NCBI RefSeq assembly: GCF_000292245.2
Contig: NZ_ALPT02000001.1
Coordinates: 62,001-126,000, forward strand
Source of the DNA: Alkalihalobacillus alcalophilus ATCC 27647 = CGMCC 1.3604
GTDB taxonomy: Bacteria > Bacillota > Bacilli > Bacillales > Bacillaceae_D
Direction of reading: 5' to 3'
DNA length: 64,000 nt
Shown here: in pieces, positions 7,918 to 16,906 of the stretch
How the letters are laid out: each line of letters starts with the position of its first letter
How positions within the stretch are numbered: the stretch's first letter is position 1
Program-made: the position numbers and the translations under genes
The notes under the pieces: generated by a model
What the model was told of the DNA's origin: nothing
What the model saw: the letters and a program-made list of their open reading frames with translations, nothing else
Databases searched by the model: none

Positions 7918-8935
7918 GCTGTGATTCCCTTCTTTCACCTTGTAATTGTAAAAAATGCTCATACACTTCCCCGGTTTCCACTCTTTTTTGCACGAGCTCT
8001 ACCCCTTCTTGAATAGAAGCAACTTGATCGGCACCATAAAGGGCGACACCAGCATTTAAATAAACGATATTTTGTGATGAAACATTGGCTTTTCCTTGTA
8101 ACACTTCTAGAATTAACTTCGCACTTTCTTCAGGCGTATGCACTTGGATCTCCTCTAATTTACCACGAGTTAAGCCAAATTGTTCAGGCGTTATTTGATA
8201 ACGAATCCGTTCATTCCCTTTAATTTCAACCACATCGGTAAAAGTCGTAATCGAACATTCATCAAGCCCTTCTCCACCTGATACGACTAAAGAATGTTTT
8301 GTTCCTAACCGTTGCAAAGCTTCTGCCATTTTATCTAACATCTTTACATCATAAACACCTAATAACTGGTGCTTCGCTTGAGCTGGATTGGTGAGCGGTC
8401 CTAATATATTAAAAATCGTGCGAAACCCTAACTCTTTACGAGGTGTAACTGCATGTTTCATCGATTGATGGTAAAGAGGGGCAAATAAAAAACAAAGATG
8501 ATGATTCTCCAATGATTTTGCCGCTTCGTCCGGTGTACGCTGAATGTCAATACCCAAATGTTCAAGCACATCCGCACTTCCACTTTTGGATGAGACCGCC
8601 CGATTACCATGCTTTGCGACTTTTATCCCAAAAGAGGACAAAACGAGCGCAACGGTTGTAGAAATATTAAACGTTCTTAATGAATCTCCACCTGTCCCAC
8701 AAGTATCAATTAAGTGTTCGCTATTATAAGGAATCATTAATGAATGGCTACGCATCGCTCGGGCAAACCCTGTTATCTCATCGACGGTCTCGCCTCTAAA
8801 CCTCATAACTGTAATAAAACTAGCAATTTGTGCTGGCGTTGCGAGCCCATTCATAATCTCATTCATCACTTCCTCGGCACTGGTCTCTGATAAAGTTTCC
8901 CCATTTAAACAAGCATTTAAGTGTCTTTTAAGCAT
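7910..8935 (-). CDS. trpD: anthranilate phosphoribosyltransferase
   Basis: It joins anthranilate to PRPP. The 341-residue protein has the N-terminal helical domain, then DTCGTGGDSLRTFNIST (PRPP pyrophosphate binding), KHGNRAVSSKSGSADVLE (anthranilate site), and RTIFNILGPLTNPA. The start is the ATG at 8935, preceded by GAGGAGG ten bases upstream; it overlaps the trpE stop by 8 bp. No trpG is present in the operon, as in B. subtilis, where the glutamine amidotransferase subunit is shared with the folate pathway and encoded elsewhere. Confidence 0.97.
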   Translation of the reverse strand: MLKRHLNACLNGETLSETSAEEVMNEIMNGLATPAQIASFITVMRFRGETVDEITGFARAMRSHSLMIPYNSEHLIDTCGTGGDSLRTFNISTTVALVLSSFGIKVAKHGNRAVSSKSGSADVLEHLGIDIQRTPDEAAKSLENHHLCFLFAPLYHQSMKHAVTPRKELGFRTIFNILGPLTNPAQAKHQLLGVYDVKMLDKMAEALQRLGTKHSLVVSGGEGLDECSITTFTDVVEIKGNERIRYQITPEQFGLTRGKLEEIQVHTPEESAKLILEVLQGKANVSSQNIVYLNAGVALYGADQVASIQEGVELVQKRVETGEVYEHFLQLQGERRESQHA

Positions 8936-10439
8936 CGACTTTGACCTCCTCATAGCCAAACATTTTTTCTGCCATTTGTACCGACCTTATTAACGCCTTT
9001 GCTTTATTTTGCGTTTCTTCATATTCCTTGATCGGCACTGAGTCGGCAACAATCCCTGCTCCTGCTTGCACATAAGCTTTTTGGTCTTTTAAAATGAGCG
9101 TTCGAATCGCAATACAGGAATCAATATTGCCATCAAATCCTAAATAACCAATTGCTCCAGCATAAATTCCTCTTTTAGTAGGCTCCAACTCTTGCAAAAT
9201 TTCCATCGCCCTTATTTTCGGTGCCCCCGAGACTGTCCCTGCCGGAAAAGAGGCCATGAGAGCATCTAGTGGTTTAACACCTGTACGGAGCTCGCCTGTT
9301 ACTTTTGAAACGATGTGCATCACATGCGAAAATTTTCCGATTTCTAACAAAGTAGGTGTTTGGACTGAACCATATTCTGCAATCCGCCCGACATCATTTC
9401 GAGCAAGGTCAACAAGCATATAATGTTCAGCCCGTTCCTTCTCATCTGCTAATAGCTCCTCTTGTAACCTGCTATCTTCTTCTTGACTTAGACCGCGTTG
9501 TCTCGTCCCGGCAATCGGATGAATTTCAACATGGCCGTCTTGAACTTGCACGAGTCGTTCAGGTGAACTACCGACGATTTCTAAATCATCGAACTTTAAA
9601 TAAAATAAATATGGAGATGGGTTAACCATTCGTAAAACCCGGTAAATCTCTAAACCAGATGAACGAACATCAACTTCAAAGCGCTGGGATAACACAGCTT
9701 GAAAAATATCGCCGGCCCGAATATACTCTTTAATCCGCTCAACGTCTTTTATAAAACGACTTTTATCATAATTTGATTTTACCTTTTCAAAGCTTACTTC
9801 TTGTTCAAAAGTAGGAGAGGATTTAATCGATAAACCTCGAATTGGTTGTTCTAATTTTAGGACGATACTTTTTAATATGCTTACCGCCTCTTCGTATTGA
9901 TTAGATAACGTTAATTCAGAGTCAATCGGCTTATGAACAATAATCGTCAATTGCTTTTGCACGTGATCATACGCGATTAATGTTTCACAAAATAAAAATT
10001 GATAATATGGAGCGATGTTGGTTGTATTTGGTTTTAAGACAGGCTCTATCGTTTCAATTGCATCATAGCTCATATATCCGACTGCCCCACCTTTAAAAGG
10101 GATCGGCAAATCAATGGGTGCTACATCGATAAGGGTCATTGTCGCTTCATATGCTTCCTCAAATGTCTCGGCATTAATGATGGGGTCTTTCTTTTTTGAG
10201 TAGGTGATAAATCGACCATTCTCTTCAACTAACTCATAAAGTGGATTTAAACCGATAAACGAATAATTCGACCAAATTGAGGCCTCATCATTGCTTTCTA
10301 ATAAAAAGCTCACTTCTTCTTTAAGTTGATGAACGATTTGAATTGGCGTTAGTCCGTCCGCAAAAAATTGCTCAATGACAGGAATTGTTTTATGTTGTTT
10401 AGCCTGTTCAGAAAAAGCTAAATAAGAGGTTTTTATCAT
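8928..10439 (-). CDS. trpE: anthranilate synthase component I
   Basis: It converts chorismate to anthranilate with ammonia supplied by a separate glutamine amidotransferase. The N-terminal domain holds the tryptophan feedback-site region (LLESNDEASIWSNYSFIG). The C-terminal chorismate-binding domain shows IKEYIRAGDIFQAVLSQRF, PSPYLFYLKF, PIAGTRQRG, and FPAGTVSGAPKIRAMEI. I use the ATG at 10439, preceded by GAAGGAGCGATATAC; the longer open frame upstream reads through the trp leader and terminator and is not coding. It is the first gene of the trp block, directly behind the TRAP-regulated leader. Confidence 0.97.
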   Translation of the reverse strand: MIKTSYLAFSEQAKQHKTIPVIEQFFADGLTPIQIVHQLKEEVSFLLESNDEASIWSNYSFIGLNPLYELVEENGRFITYSKKKDPIINAETFEEAYEATMTLIDVAPIDLPIPFKGGAVGYMSYDAIETIEPVLKPNTTNIAPYYQFLFCETLIAYDHVQKQLTIIVHKPIDSELTLSNQYEEAVSILKSIVLKLEQPIRGLSIKSSPTFEQEVSFEKVKSNYDKSRFIKDVERIKEYIRAGDIFQAVLSQRFEVDVRSSGLEIYRVLRMVNPSPYLFYLKFDDLEIVGSSPERLVQVQDGHVEIHPIAGTRQRGLSQEEDSRLQEELLADEKERAEHYMLVDLARNDVGRIAEYGSVQTPTLLEIGKFSHVMHIVSKVTGELRTGVKPLDALMASFPAGTVSGAPKIRAMEILQELEPTKRGIYAGAIGYLGFDGNIDSCIAIRTLILKDQKAYVQAGAGIVADSVPIKEYEETQNKAKALIRSVQMAEKMFGYEEVKVDA

Positions 10440-10443
10440 GTAT

Positions 10444-10486
10444 ATCGCTCCTTCATAAAAAGAGGGAGGATAAATTAAGGAGGGGT
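10444..10486 (-). promoter_or_regulatory. trpE ribosome-site sequestering sequence
   Basis: On the minus strand the trpE ribosome site AAGGAG (10448-10453) can pair with an upstream CTCCTT (10478-10483). In B. subtilis, TRAP binding to read-through transcripts promotes just such a hairpin and blocks trpE translation. The pairing is visible here, but its use is inferred. Confidence 0.45.
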
Positions 10487-10525
10487 ACGAGCACAAAAAT
10501 ATTGGCCCGAAATGGAGAATACATA

Positions 10526-10556
10526 TAAAAAACCCTATGACCAATAGGCATAGGGT
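10526..10556 (-). terminator. trp attenuator terminator
   Basis: In the minus-strand leader, ACCCTATG pairs with CATAGGGT around a 9-nt loop and is followed by TTTTTTA. It lies between the TRAP triplets and trpE, exactly where a TRAP-dependent attenuator belongs. Confidence 0.88.
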
Positions 10557-10574
10557 GTATATAAACATCCTTTG

Positions 10575-10618
10575 CTCCGCTCAGCTCTCCTCAACTAATC
10601 TCATACTCTTCTCATCTC
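10575..10618 (-). promoter_or_regulatory. TRAP (MtrB) binding array: nine (G/U)AG triplets
   Basis: Reading the minus strand from 10618, triplets occur as GAG, GAG, GAG, GAG, UAG, GAG, GAG, GAG, GAG. The spacers are 2 nt except one of 3 nt between the third and fourth. This is the known signature of a TRAP target, in which each triplet contacts one MtrB subunit. Further triplets (UAG, GAG, GAG, GAG) at about 10645-10661 could add subunits. MtrB itself is encoded at 20.2-20.4 kb. With tryptophan, binding should stop an antiterminator from forming and let the downstream terminator fold. Confidence 0.88.
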
Positions 10619-10693
10619 ATATTTTCATTTAAATATCTTAATAACTCTACTCTTCTCACTATGGATTCACTCTATAAGAATCCTTCTACTGTT

Positions 10694-10723
10694 AGTTTAA
10701 ACCGACTCGCTTTGATCCGTCAA
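10694..10723 (-). promoter_or_regulatory. candidate trp promoter inside the aroH 3' end
   Basis: TTGACG (10718-10723) and TAAACT (10694-10699) are separated by 18 bp on the minus strand. In B. subtilis the trp promoter also lies at the end of aroH. Predicted transcripts begin near 10687, giving a leader of about 250 nt with all TRAP triplets included. Confidence 0.55.
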
Positions 10724-11089
10724 GACTAAATCTGGTCTTAATTTCACTGCATCATTTAAATAAATGTGAGTGATTTGATCCTGGGCAACATCTGTATTCA
10801 CCGTCATCATAATTCGAATACAGTTCTCTAAACTTCCCGGAACAGCTATTTCCCTGGCACACATAACAGGAACATAATCAAAGCCTTCAAAACGACGTAA
10901 CGCTTTAGCAGGGAACGTCGCGATTAAATCCTCTGTTACGGTTATCAGCACTTGTGCGACATCTTCTGGTTGTATCTCGTTTTTTTCAATCATTAATGCG
11001 AGCAATTCTTCTGTAGCGTCTAATACAATCTCTTCAACATCTTCTTTTACTGTAGTCGCACCTCTGATTCCTCTCACCAATACAATCAC
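10697..11089 (-). CDS. aroH: chorismate mutase, AroH class
   Basis: This monofunctional chorismate mutase makes prephenate for the tyrosine and phenylalanine branches. The protein has the AroH trimer-fold signatures RGIRGATTVKEDVEEI at the start, TFPAKALRRFEGFDYVPVMCAREIAVPG in the middle, and HIYLNDAVKLRPDL near the C-terminus. The start is uncertain. A GTG at 11089 overlaps the aroB stop (GTGA), but GGGGAG abuts it; a TTG at 11080 has that GGGGAG eight bases upstream and would give MVRGIRGATTV, closer to the known N-terminus. It is the last gene before the trp leader. Confidence 0.95.
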   Translation of the reverse strand: MIVLVRGIRGATTVKEDVEEIVLDATEELLALMIEKNEIQPEDVAQVLITVTEDLIATFPAKALRRFEGFDYVPVMCAREIAVPGSLENCIRIMMTVNTDVAQDQITHIYLNDAVKLRPDLVLTDQSESV

Positions 11090-12168
11090 TCCCCAAGCAT
11101 TTTTTCTATTAGCGTTAAAATCTCCTTCTCGTCGACTTCTTCCACTTGGACAGAACCGACCTCTTTCATTAAAACCATCCGAATGATACCTGCATTGACT
11201 TTTTTATCTTTTTTCATCGTAGCAAGTAACGACTCTGCCTGTAATGTTTTCGGTAGATTTGTATCATAGCCCAATTGCCTCAACCATTGTTTGAACTCAT
11301 TAATTGGTAATTTCACCTGATAAAGCTGTTCACTTAAGCGCATTGCAAAAATAATCCCTAGAGCGACTGCCTCCCCATGTGTCATTTTTCCGTAACCTAA
11401 TTGAGTTTCAATCGCATGGCCAAGTGTATGACCTAAATTCAAATGGGCTCTTACCCCTGCTTCCTTTTCATCTTCCGCTACAATTTCTGCTTTGACAGCA
11501 ATCGATCGTTCAAGCAACTGCTCTAAAAGAGAAACATCTAAATCAACAAAGGAATCAATTTTTTCTTGTAACCATTGATAAAATTCAGGCACTTGAATTA
11601 AACCATGTTTAAAAGCCTCAGCAAACCCTGAACGCCACTCTTGCTCTGGTAATGAAACTAAAAGCTCAGGGTCATAAATAACCATTTCTGGTTGATGAAA
11701 AGCACCAATCATGTTTTTGCCTAAACGATGATTGATCGCAACCTTTCCTCCTACACTACTATCATGAGCAAGCAATGTCGTTGGAATTTGTACAAAGCGA
11801 ATACCACGCATATAAGTAGCCGCAACAAATCCAGCAATATCTCCTACTACACCACCACCTAAAGCAATAATCATCGAATCTCTGTCTAATCCATTTTCTA
11901 GTGCAACCGTTAAAAGCTGCTCAAATTCAACAAATGATTTAGAAGCTTCTCCAGCAGGCACGACCGCTTCAACAAGTGGATAATGATCTTTTAATTGATT
12001 TTTCACTCTATCTAAATAAAGTTCGGCGACTGTGGAGTCTGTAATAATAAAAATCGAAGTAGGTTGCTTTTTCCAGCTTTTCAACATCGGCAAAAGCTTA
12101 TGGAGACAACCGGCTTCAATCCATACATCATAACTTTTGGACTCTGTTTGAACCGCGACCTTTCTCAT
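11086..12168 (-). CDS. aroB: 3-dehydroquinate synthase
   Basis: This NAD- and metal-dependent enzyme cyclises DAHP to 3-dehydroquinate. The 360-residue protein shows AGEASKSF, GGGVVGDIAGFVAATYMRG (NAD binding), PTTLLAHDSSVGGKVAINH, and the metal histidines in HLNLGHTLGHAIE. The ATG at 12168 shares a base with the aroC stop (TAATG), and the 3' end overlaps aroH by 4 bp, so aroC-aroB-aroH look translationally coupled. Confidence 0.97.
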   Translation of the reverse strand: MRKVAVQTESKSYDVWIEAGCLHKLLPMLKSWKKQPTSIFIITDSTVAELYLDRVKNQLKDHYPLVEAVVPAGEASKSFVEFEQLLTVALENGLDRDSMIIALGGGVVGDIAGFVAATYMRGIRFVQIPTTLLAHDSSVGGKVAINHRLGKNMIGAFHQPEMVIYDPELLVSLPEQEWRSGFAEAFKHGLIQVPEFYQWLQEKIDSFVDLDVSLLEQLLERSIAVKAEIVAEDEKEAGVRAHLNLGHTLGHAIETQLGYGKMTHGEAVALGIIFAMRLSEQLYQVKLPINEFKQWLRQLGYDTNLPKTLQAESLLATMKKDKKVNAGIIRMVLMKEVGSVQVEEVDEKEILTLIEKMLGE

Positions 12169-13340
12169 TAAAACTTCCTCGCCTCTTCATGATGAAGCCC
12201 AATATTCCGTTCGATCGTCTCGATCCGATCTTGACCAAACGTTTCTAATAAGGCGTTCGCTACTTCCCATGCTACAACCGCTTCAGCTACGACAGATGCA
12301 GCTGGAACCGCACAGCTATCCGAACGCTCAATACTGGCCGCAAATGTTTCTTTTGTTTCAATGTCTACACTTTGTAATGGCTTATATAAAGTTGGAATTG
12401 GTTTCATGACCCCACGTACAACAATAGGCATCCCATTTGTCATACCACCTTCAAACCCACCTAAATGATTGGTTTTACGTGTATATCCTTTTTCCTCATC
12501 CCAAATAATTTCGTCATGAACTTGGCTTCCTGGTTTTCTTGCTGCCTCAAAACCAATCCCAATTTCAACCCCTTTAAATGCATTAATACTCATAACCGCT
12601 GCCGCTAATTTCGCATCAAGTTTGCGATCATATTGAACATGACTTCCAAGTCCAATTGGAACACCTTCAATCACAACCTCCACAACTCCTCCAATTGAGT
12701 CACCTGCTTGTTTGGCTTCATCAATCGCCTCGATCATTTTTGTTGACGCCTCTTCATCTAAACAGCGAACTAACGAAGCTTCTGAACGATCCTTTAAATC
12801 TTGAATGGAGCTATAATCGGTATGTTCGGCTTTCACACCACCAATTTCTAACACATGACCGCCAACTTGAATGCCAAATGTCGATAAGATCTTTTTCGCC
12901 ACAGCTCCTGCTGCTACCCGAACCGTTGTTTCACGAGCTGAGGAACGTTCTAATACATTTCGCATATCACGATGACCATATTTAATCGCACCATTTAAAT
13001 CAGCATGACCTGGTCTCGGTCTTGAAATTTTACGTTTTACTTCTTTCTCTTCTTCCTCTGATAACGGTTCTGCTCCCATAACTTTTGTCCAATGGGTCCA
13101 ATCCTTATTTTCGACAACTAACGCAATCGGTGCACCTGTTGTTTTTCCATGACGAACACCACTCGTTATGTGCACTTGGTCCTTTTCAATTTGCATGCGG
13201 CGACCACGGCCATACCCGCCTTGTCTTCTTGCTAATTCGGTATTAATATCTTCTGCCAACAATTCTAATTGAGCTGGAACGCCTTCAATTATCGTTGTGA
13301 GTTGTGGTCCATGTGATTCACCTGCTGTTAAATATCTCAT
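12168..13340 (-). CDS. aroC: chorismate synthase
   Basis: It makes chorismate from EPSP using reduced FMN. The 390-residue protein opens MRYLTAGESHGPQLT and shows the family signatures GYGRGRRMQIEKD, RPRPGHADLNGAIKY, and ERSSARETTVRVAAGAVAKK. It heads the supraoperon; a 184-bp intergenic gap separates it from cheR, so the main aro promoter probably lies there, although I see no convincing -35/-10 pair. B. subtilis names this gene aroF. The start is the ATG at 13340 with GGAGGAGACG upstream. Confidence 0.97.
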   Translation of the reverse strand: MRYLTAGESHGPQLTTIIEGVPAQLELLAEDINTELARRQGGYGRGRRMQIEKDQVHITSGVRHGKTTGAPIALVVENKDWTHWTKVMGAEPLSEEEEKEVKRKISRPRPGHADLNGAIKYGHRDMRNVLERSSARETTVRVAAGAVAKKILSTFGIQVGGHVLEIGGVKAEHTDYSSIQDLKDRSEASLVRCLDEEASTKMIEAIDEAKQAGDSIGGVVEVVIEGVPIGLGSHVQYDRKLDAKLAAAVMSINAFKGVEIGIGFEAARKPGSQVHDEIIWDEEKGYTRKTNHLGGFEGGMTNGMPIVVRGVMKPIPTLYKPLQSVDIETKETFAASIERSDSCAVPAASVVAEAVVAWEVANALLETFGQDRIETIERNIGLHHEEARKF

Positions 13341-13524
13341 CTACGTCTCCTCCTCCAACTAACCACCAATCTCTTTATCGCTTTTATGCGTTAAATTATA
13401 ACATATTTATTTTGATTTGTGTGATTAATTTCTCTTCATTCTATTTGATTATTTAGCCATTCTACCAAAAATAATAAAATACGTCTAAATCATTTTCTTT
13501 TTTTTCAGAAAAATATAAGATTCT

Positions 13525-14301
13525 TTAACTCATTTTCCGATAAAAGAAGGTCTCATCTGCTTCTAATTGATATTGTTTCGCTTGAAAAATTTGTTCCGTA
13601 CTGCCAACGAATAATATTCCCCCTGGCCGTAAAGCTTGACTAAACTTTTGATACAGCTCATGTTTGGCTTCTTCTGTAAAATAAATCATCACATTTCGAC
13701 ACACAATTAAATCGAAGCCTGTTTCAAATCGGTCAGCAAGTAAGTTTTGCTTCTTAAAAGCAATCGACTTTTTTACTTCGTCATTGATGCGATAACCAAG
13801 TGCTTCCCGCTGAAAATAGGTCTTTAATTTCTGTTCTGGTACTTGTTGGACAGAACGTTCTAAATAAAAACCATTTTTGGCCCGCTCCATAATTTGTTCA
13901 TCAATATCAGTGGCTAAAATCATCTTTTCTCTTAATCGGACAAAATCTGAGAGCATTAGCGCCAATGTATACGGTTCTTCTCCAGAAGAGCATGCTGCAC
14001 TCCAAACCTTTAATGAATTTGTTTCTTTCACCAATCTCGGTAAGATTTTCCTTTGTAACACATTCCAACGGTTGGGATTTCGGTAAAATTCCGAAACATT
14101 AATTGTCATCCGCTCAAGAAATTCATCAAACAACACTGGCCGTTCTTTTATAGCTATAAAAAAGTCCGAAAAAGTAACGAATCCGTGTTTATTACGTAAA
14201 GTCGTTAATCTCCTTTTCATTTGTGTTTCCTTATATAAAGACAAATTAATTCCCGTTACATTATGTATATTTATAATAAAATCATGATAGTCTTGGTCCA
14301 T
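13525..14301 (-). CDS. cheR: chemotaxis protein methyltransferase CheR
   Basis: It methylates glutamates of chemoreceptors using SAM. The N-terminal helical CheR domain (KETQMKRRLTTLRNKHG) is followed by the methyltransferase domain with VWSAACSSGEEPYTLALML (SAM binding) and CRNVMIYF. I start at the ATG at 14301 (MDQDYHDFIINI, 258 residues) because AGGGGAG precedes it; the longer frame adds 12 residues rich in Arg/Lys. It sits between ndk and aroC as in B. subtilis. Confidence 0.95.
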   Translation of the reverse strand: MDQDYHDFIINIHNVTGINLSLYKETQMKRRLTTLRNKHGFVTFSDFFIAIKERPVLFDEFLERMTINVSEFYRNPNRWNVLQRKILPRLVKETNSLKVWSAACSSGEEPYTLALMLSDFVRLREKMILATDIDEQIMERAKNGFYLERSVQQVPEQKLKTYFQREALGYRINDEVKKSIAFKKQNLLADRFETGFDLIVCRNVMIYFTEEAKHELYQKFSQALRPGGILFVGSTEQIFQAKQYQLEADETFFYRKMS

Positions 14302-14414
14302 CTTCTTTCTCCCCTTCTCTTCATTCCCCCTAATCATATACGCAACAACAAAATAATTCTAGTTAAATAGCCTCCACCTGCTACAGCTAACCGAGGAAAT
14401 TTATTTCTTTCATA

Positions 14415-14445
14415 AAAAAACTACCCTCAAATGAAGGTAGTTTTT
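14415..14445 (-). terminator. ndk terminator
   Basis: AAAAACTACC and GGTAGTTTTT form a 10-bp stem with an 11-nt loop just past the ndk stop, with a U-run on the minus strand. Confidence 0.85.
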
Positions 14446-14456
14446 CTACGTATTAA

Positions 14457-14900
14457 TTAAACCCAAACGTTAACGGCTTTCTCATATTCACAAAGCTCTT
14501 CTGCTGTAAAGAAGATTCCGATTTCACGTTCAGCACTTTCAGGAGAATCTGAACCATGGATAATGTTCATTGATAATTGTGCTGCATAATCGCCACGAAT
14601 CGTTCCTGGTGCAGAATCGGCTGGGTTAGTAGCTCCCATCATTGTACGTGCAGTTTTAATGACGTTTTCACCTTCCCAAACCATTGCAAAAACTGGTCCA
14701 GAAGTAATAAAATTCACTAACTCTCCAAAGAAAGGACGCTCACTATGCTCAGCATAATGTTTTTTCGCCGTTTCTTCAGATACAGACATTAATTTTGCTC
14801 CAACTAATTGGAAGCCCTTCTTTTCAAATCTTGTGACAATTTCACCGATTAAATTACGTTGTACTCCATCAGGTTTTACCATTAAATATGTACGTTCCAT
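14457..14900 (-). CDS. ndk: nucleoside diphosphate kinase
   Basis: It equilibrates NTP and NDP pools through a phosphohistidine. It opens MERTYLMVKPDGVQRNLIGE. The catalytic histidine is in NIIHGSDSPESAEREI near residue 115, and the nucleotide-binding RTMMGATNPADSAPGTIRGD is intact. The start is the ATG at 14900 (147 residues, the usual size) with GAGGTC upstream. It follows hepT in the same direction and ends in its own terminator. Confidence 0.97.
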   Translation of the reverse strand: MERTYLMVKPDGVQRNLIGEIVTRFEKKGFQLVGAKLMSVSEETAKKHYAEHSERPFFGELVNFITSGPVFAMVWEGENVIKTARTMMGATNPADSAPGTIRGDYAAQLSMNIIHGSDSPESAEREIGIFFTAEELCEYEKAVNVWV

Positions 14901-15014
14901 CTTATTGACCTCGCTTTCAAAATATAACAAATAAACAACAAACTTAGTATATCAAAAAAATAAAACGCTCTCAAACCTTTTTTTACCAATTTAGAACTTT
15001 CAATTTAAAAAAAT

Positions 15015-15056
15015 AAAAAGGATGAATGTCTACAATTCTGATCACTCATCCTTTTT
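15015..15056 (-). terminator. hepT terminator
   Basis: AAAAAGGATGA pairs with TCATCCTTTTT in an 11-bp stem, placed directly after the hepT stop; the minus strand ends in a U-run. Confidence 0.85.
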
Positions 15057-15066
15057 AATAAAACTA

Positions 15067-16038
15067 TTAAAATTTACGGCGTCCAATATATGTAGCAATA
15101 TCTGATAAATGTTGCTTTGCCTTAATATTAGGTAGTAAGTCAAGGCGCTCAAAAGCCTTCTTTAAGTACAGATCACTCATCTTAGTTGCATATTCAATCC
15201 CACCAGAACGCTTGATTACTTCTAAGAATTTGTGAAAATGCTCCTTATCCTGATTAGAACCGTTGAAGAAATCATTTAACTCCGCTTTTAATTGAGGTTT
15301 TTTTGTCAGTGCATAAAGAGCTGGTAATGTCACATTTCCTTGCAACAAGTCACCACCTGCTGGTTTGCCTAGCTGCTTTTCTGTCCCAATAAAATCTAAA
15401 ATATCATCGGTAATTTGAAAAGACATACCAACATAATAACCAAACCAATAGAGTTGTTTTTGTACATCAGGATCCGCTTTAGACGCAATCGCCCCAAGCT
15501 GTGAGCTAATTGCAATAAGCAAGGCCGTTTTTCTTTTAATCCGCCGTAAATAGTGCCGCATATTTTGTTCCCAATTATATTGATCGCGGATTTGTTCAAT
15601 TTCTCCTAAACAAATTTCAACCATTGCATTAGACATAATTTCATGAATGCTCGGATTTACAAAAATAGCCGATGTTTCGACCGCTTTTCCAAAAATAAAA
15701 TCTCCTGTATACATTGCGACCCGATTATCCCATTGCGATTTAACCGTCTTTTCCCCTCTTCTTAACTCCGCATCATCAATCACGTCGTCATGAACGAGTG
15801 AACCCATATGAATAAGTTCAAGTGGAACCGCAATATGTTTTAATTTTTCTATATCATATTCACCAAATTTGGCTGCAAGAAGCACAAAAACAGGTCGAAT
15901 TCTCTTTCCACCTGCTCTAAGCAAATGAACAGAGGCATCTTCTAAGATCGGATTCGCAGTTTGAACATTTTTTTCTAATTCACGTTCAATCGTCTTAATA
16001 TCTTCTTTATAGTTTATATAAATATCAGCTAAGTTCAT
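15067..16038 (-). CDS. hepT: heptaprenyl diphosphate synthase component II
   Basis: This is the catalytic subunit that elongates FPP to the heptaprenyl chain of menaquinone-7, acting with HepS encoded 3 kb upstream. The 323-residue all-alpha polyprenyl synthase has the first aspartate-rich motif in LVHDDVIDDAELRRG and the second in ITDDILDFIG, plus the GGKRIRPV substrate motif. It is the last gene of the run hepS-menG-UbiA-UbiX-mqnA-hepT, which is nearly gapless, so all are probably co-transcribed. Confidence 0.95.
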   Translation of the reverse strand: MNLADIYINYKEDIKTIERELEKNVQTANPILEDASVHLLRAGGKRIRPVFVLLAAKFGEYDIEKLKHIAVPLELIHMGSLVHDDVIDDAELRRGEKTVKSQWDNRVAMYTGDFIFGKAVETSAIFVNPSIHEIMSNAMVEICLGEIEQIRDQYNWEQNMRHYLRRIKRKTALLIAISSQLGAIASKADPDVQKQLYWFGYYVGMSFQITDDILDFIGTEKQLGKPAGGDLLQGNVTLPALYALTKKPQLKAELNDFFNGSNQDKEHFHKFLEVIKRSGGIEYATKMSDLYLKKAFERLDLLPNIKAKQHLSDIATYIGRRKF

Positions 16039-16048
16039 TCACTTCACC

Positions 16049-16906
16049 TTACTTAGTCAATTTATCTTTCACAGGTTGCCATAATTTAAGGGTTTCTACT
16101 GGTTCATTTAAATAACCAAGTTGATAACATAAATCATAAAAAGAAAGCAGACCTTTTTGTTCAGCTTCTGAAAAATCGTATGTTAAGCCGTTAAAGTAAT
16201 TCGACCAAAACGGCAAATCTCCTGCATGATCTTTCATAATCTGTCGGATCATCGGTTGAAATTGTGTTTGTATCGACATTTCCTTACTAAATAACAATTC
16301 ACGATTTAATAGTTCGAGCTCTTTTACTTTTGTTTCGACAATTTCATTTCTAACCGCTATAACAGCAAATGTCATCGGTAACCCTGTAAATTGATACCAT
16401 AATTCACCAAGATCATACTGATAAATATTTGGTTCTTTACACCAAGTCGCTTTAATTGCATCATCACCAATTAATAAACAAGCATCAAACTGTGCAAGCA
16501 TTTTATCATAGTTTGGCTCCTCTACTTCATAGTGAACCTTAAACTGATAAAAGTGAGCCAAAATCACTTTTAATAAATGAATGGTCGTTGCAGAGCTTGA
16601 AGTTAAAGCGATCCTTTTCTCATTTAATTGTTCAATTGGAACTTTAGAAAACAAAAATAAGGAACCAACAGCATGATAAGATGAAACCGATAAATCTGGT
16701 AAAAGCGTATAATCATGTTGGTTTTTAGCATAAGCAAAGCTAGAAATGCCACCGACATCAACCTCTGCTTTAGACATTGCCGCATTTAACTGAGCCGGAA
16801 CTTGAGGTATAAATGTGAATTGTTCTTCTTTTAACTTATCTCTGTCAACAAAATAAAAAAGAGGTAGAATGTTTGTATAGGATATTTCACCAATTCGAAG
16901 CGTCAT
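16049..16906 (-). CDS. mqnA: chorismate dehydratase MqnA (futalosine-type menaquinone pathway)
   Basis: MqnA removes water from chorismate to give 3-enolpyruvylbenzoate, the first step of the futalosine route to menaquinone. The periplasmic-binding-like fold shows the family N-terminus RIGEISYTNILPLFYF, then AEVDVGGISSFAYA, the SSSATTIHLLK segment near residue 110, and CLLIGDDAIKA. I start at the ATG at 16906, which shares a base with the upstream stop (TAATG) and follows AGGTGGGGAG; a GTG four codons earlier is possible. B. subtilis lacks this gene and uses the o-succinylbenzoate route, so this is a real difference in the locus. Confidence 0.85.
   Translation of the reverse strand: MTLRIGEISYTNILPLFYFVDRDKLKEEQFTFIPQVPAQLNAAMSKAEVDVGGISSFAYAKNQHDYTLLPDLSVSSYHAVGSLFLFSKVPIEQLNEKRIALTSSSATTIHLLKVILAHFYQFKVHYEVEEPNYDKMLAQFDACLLIGDDAIKATWCKEPNIYQYDLGELWYQFTGLPMTFAVIAVRNEIVETKVKELELLNRELLFSKEMSIQTQFQPMIRQIMKDHAGDLPFWSNYFNGLTYDFSEAEQKGLLSFYDLCYQLGYLNEPVETLKLWQPVKDKLTK

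Noticed and set aside
10440..10568. Upstream extension of trpE to 10568
   Set aside because: The extension covers the attenuator terminator and lies after a good ribosome site for the ATG at 10439.
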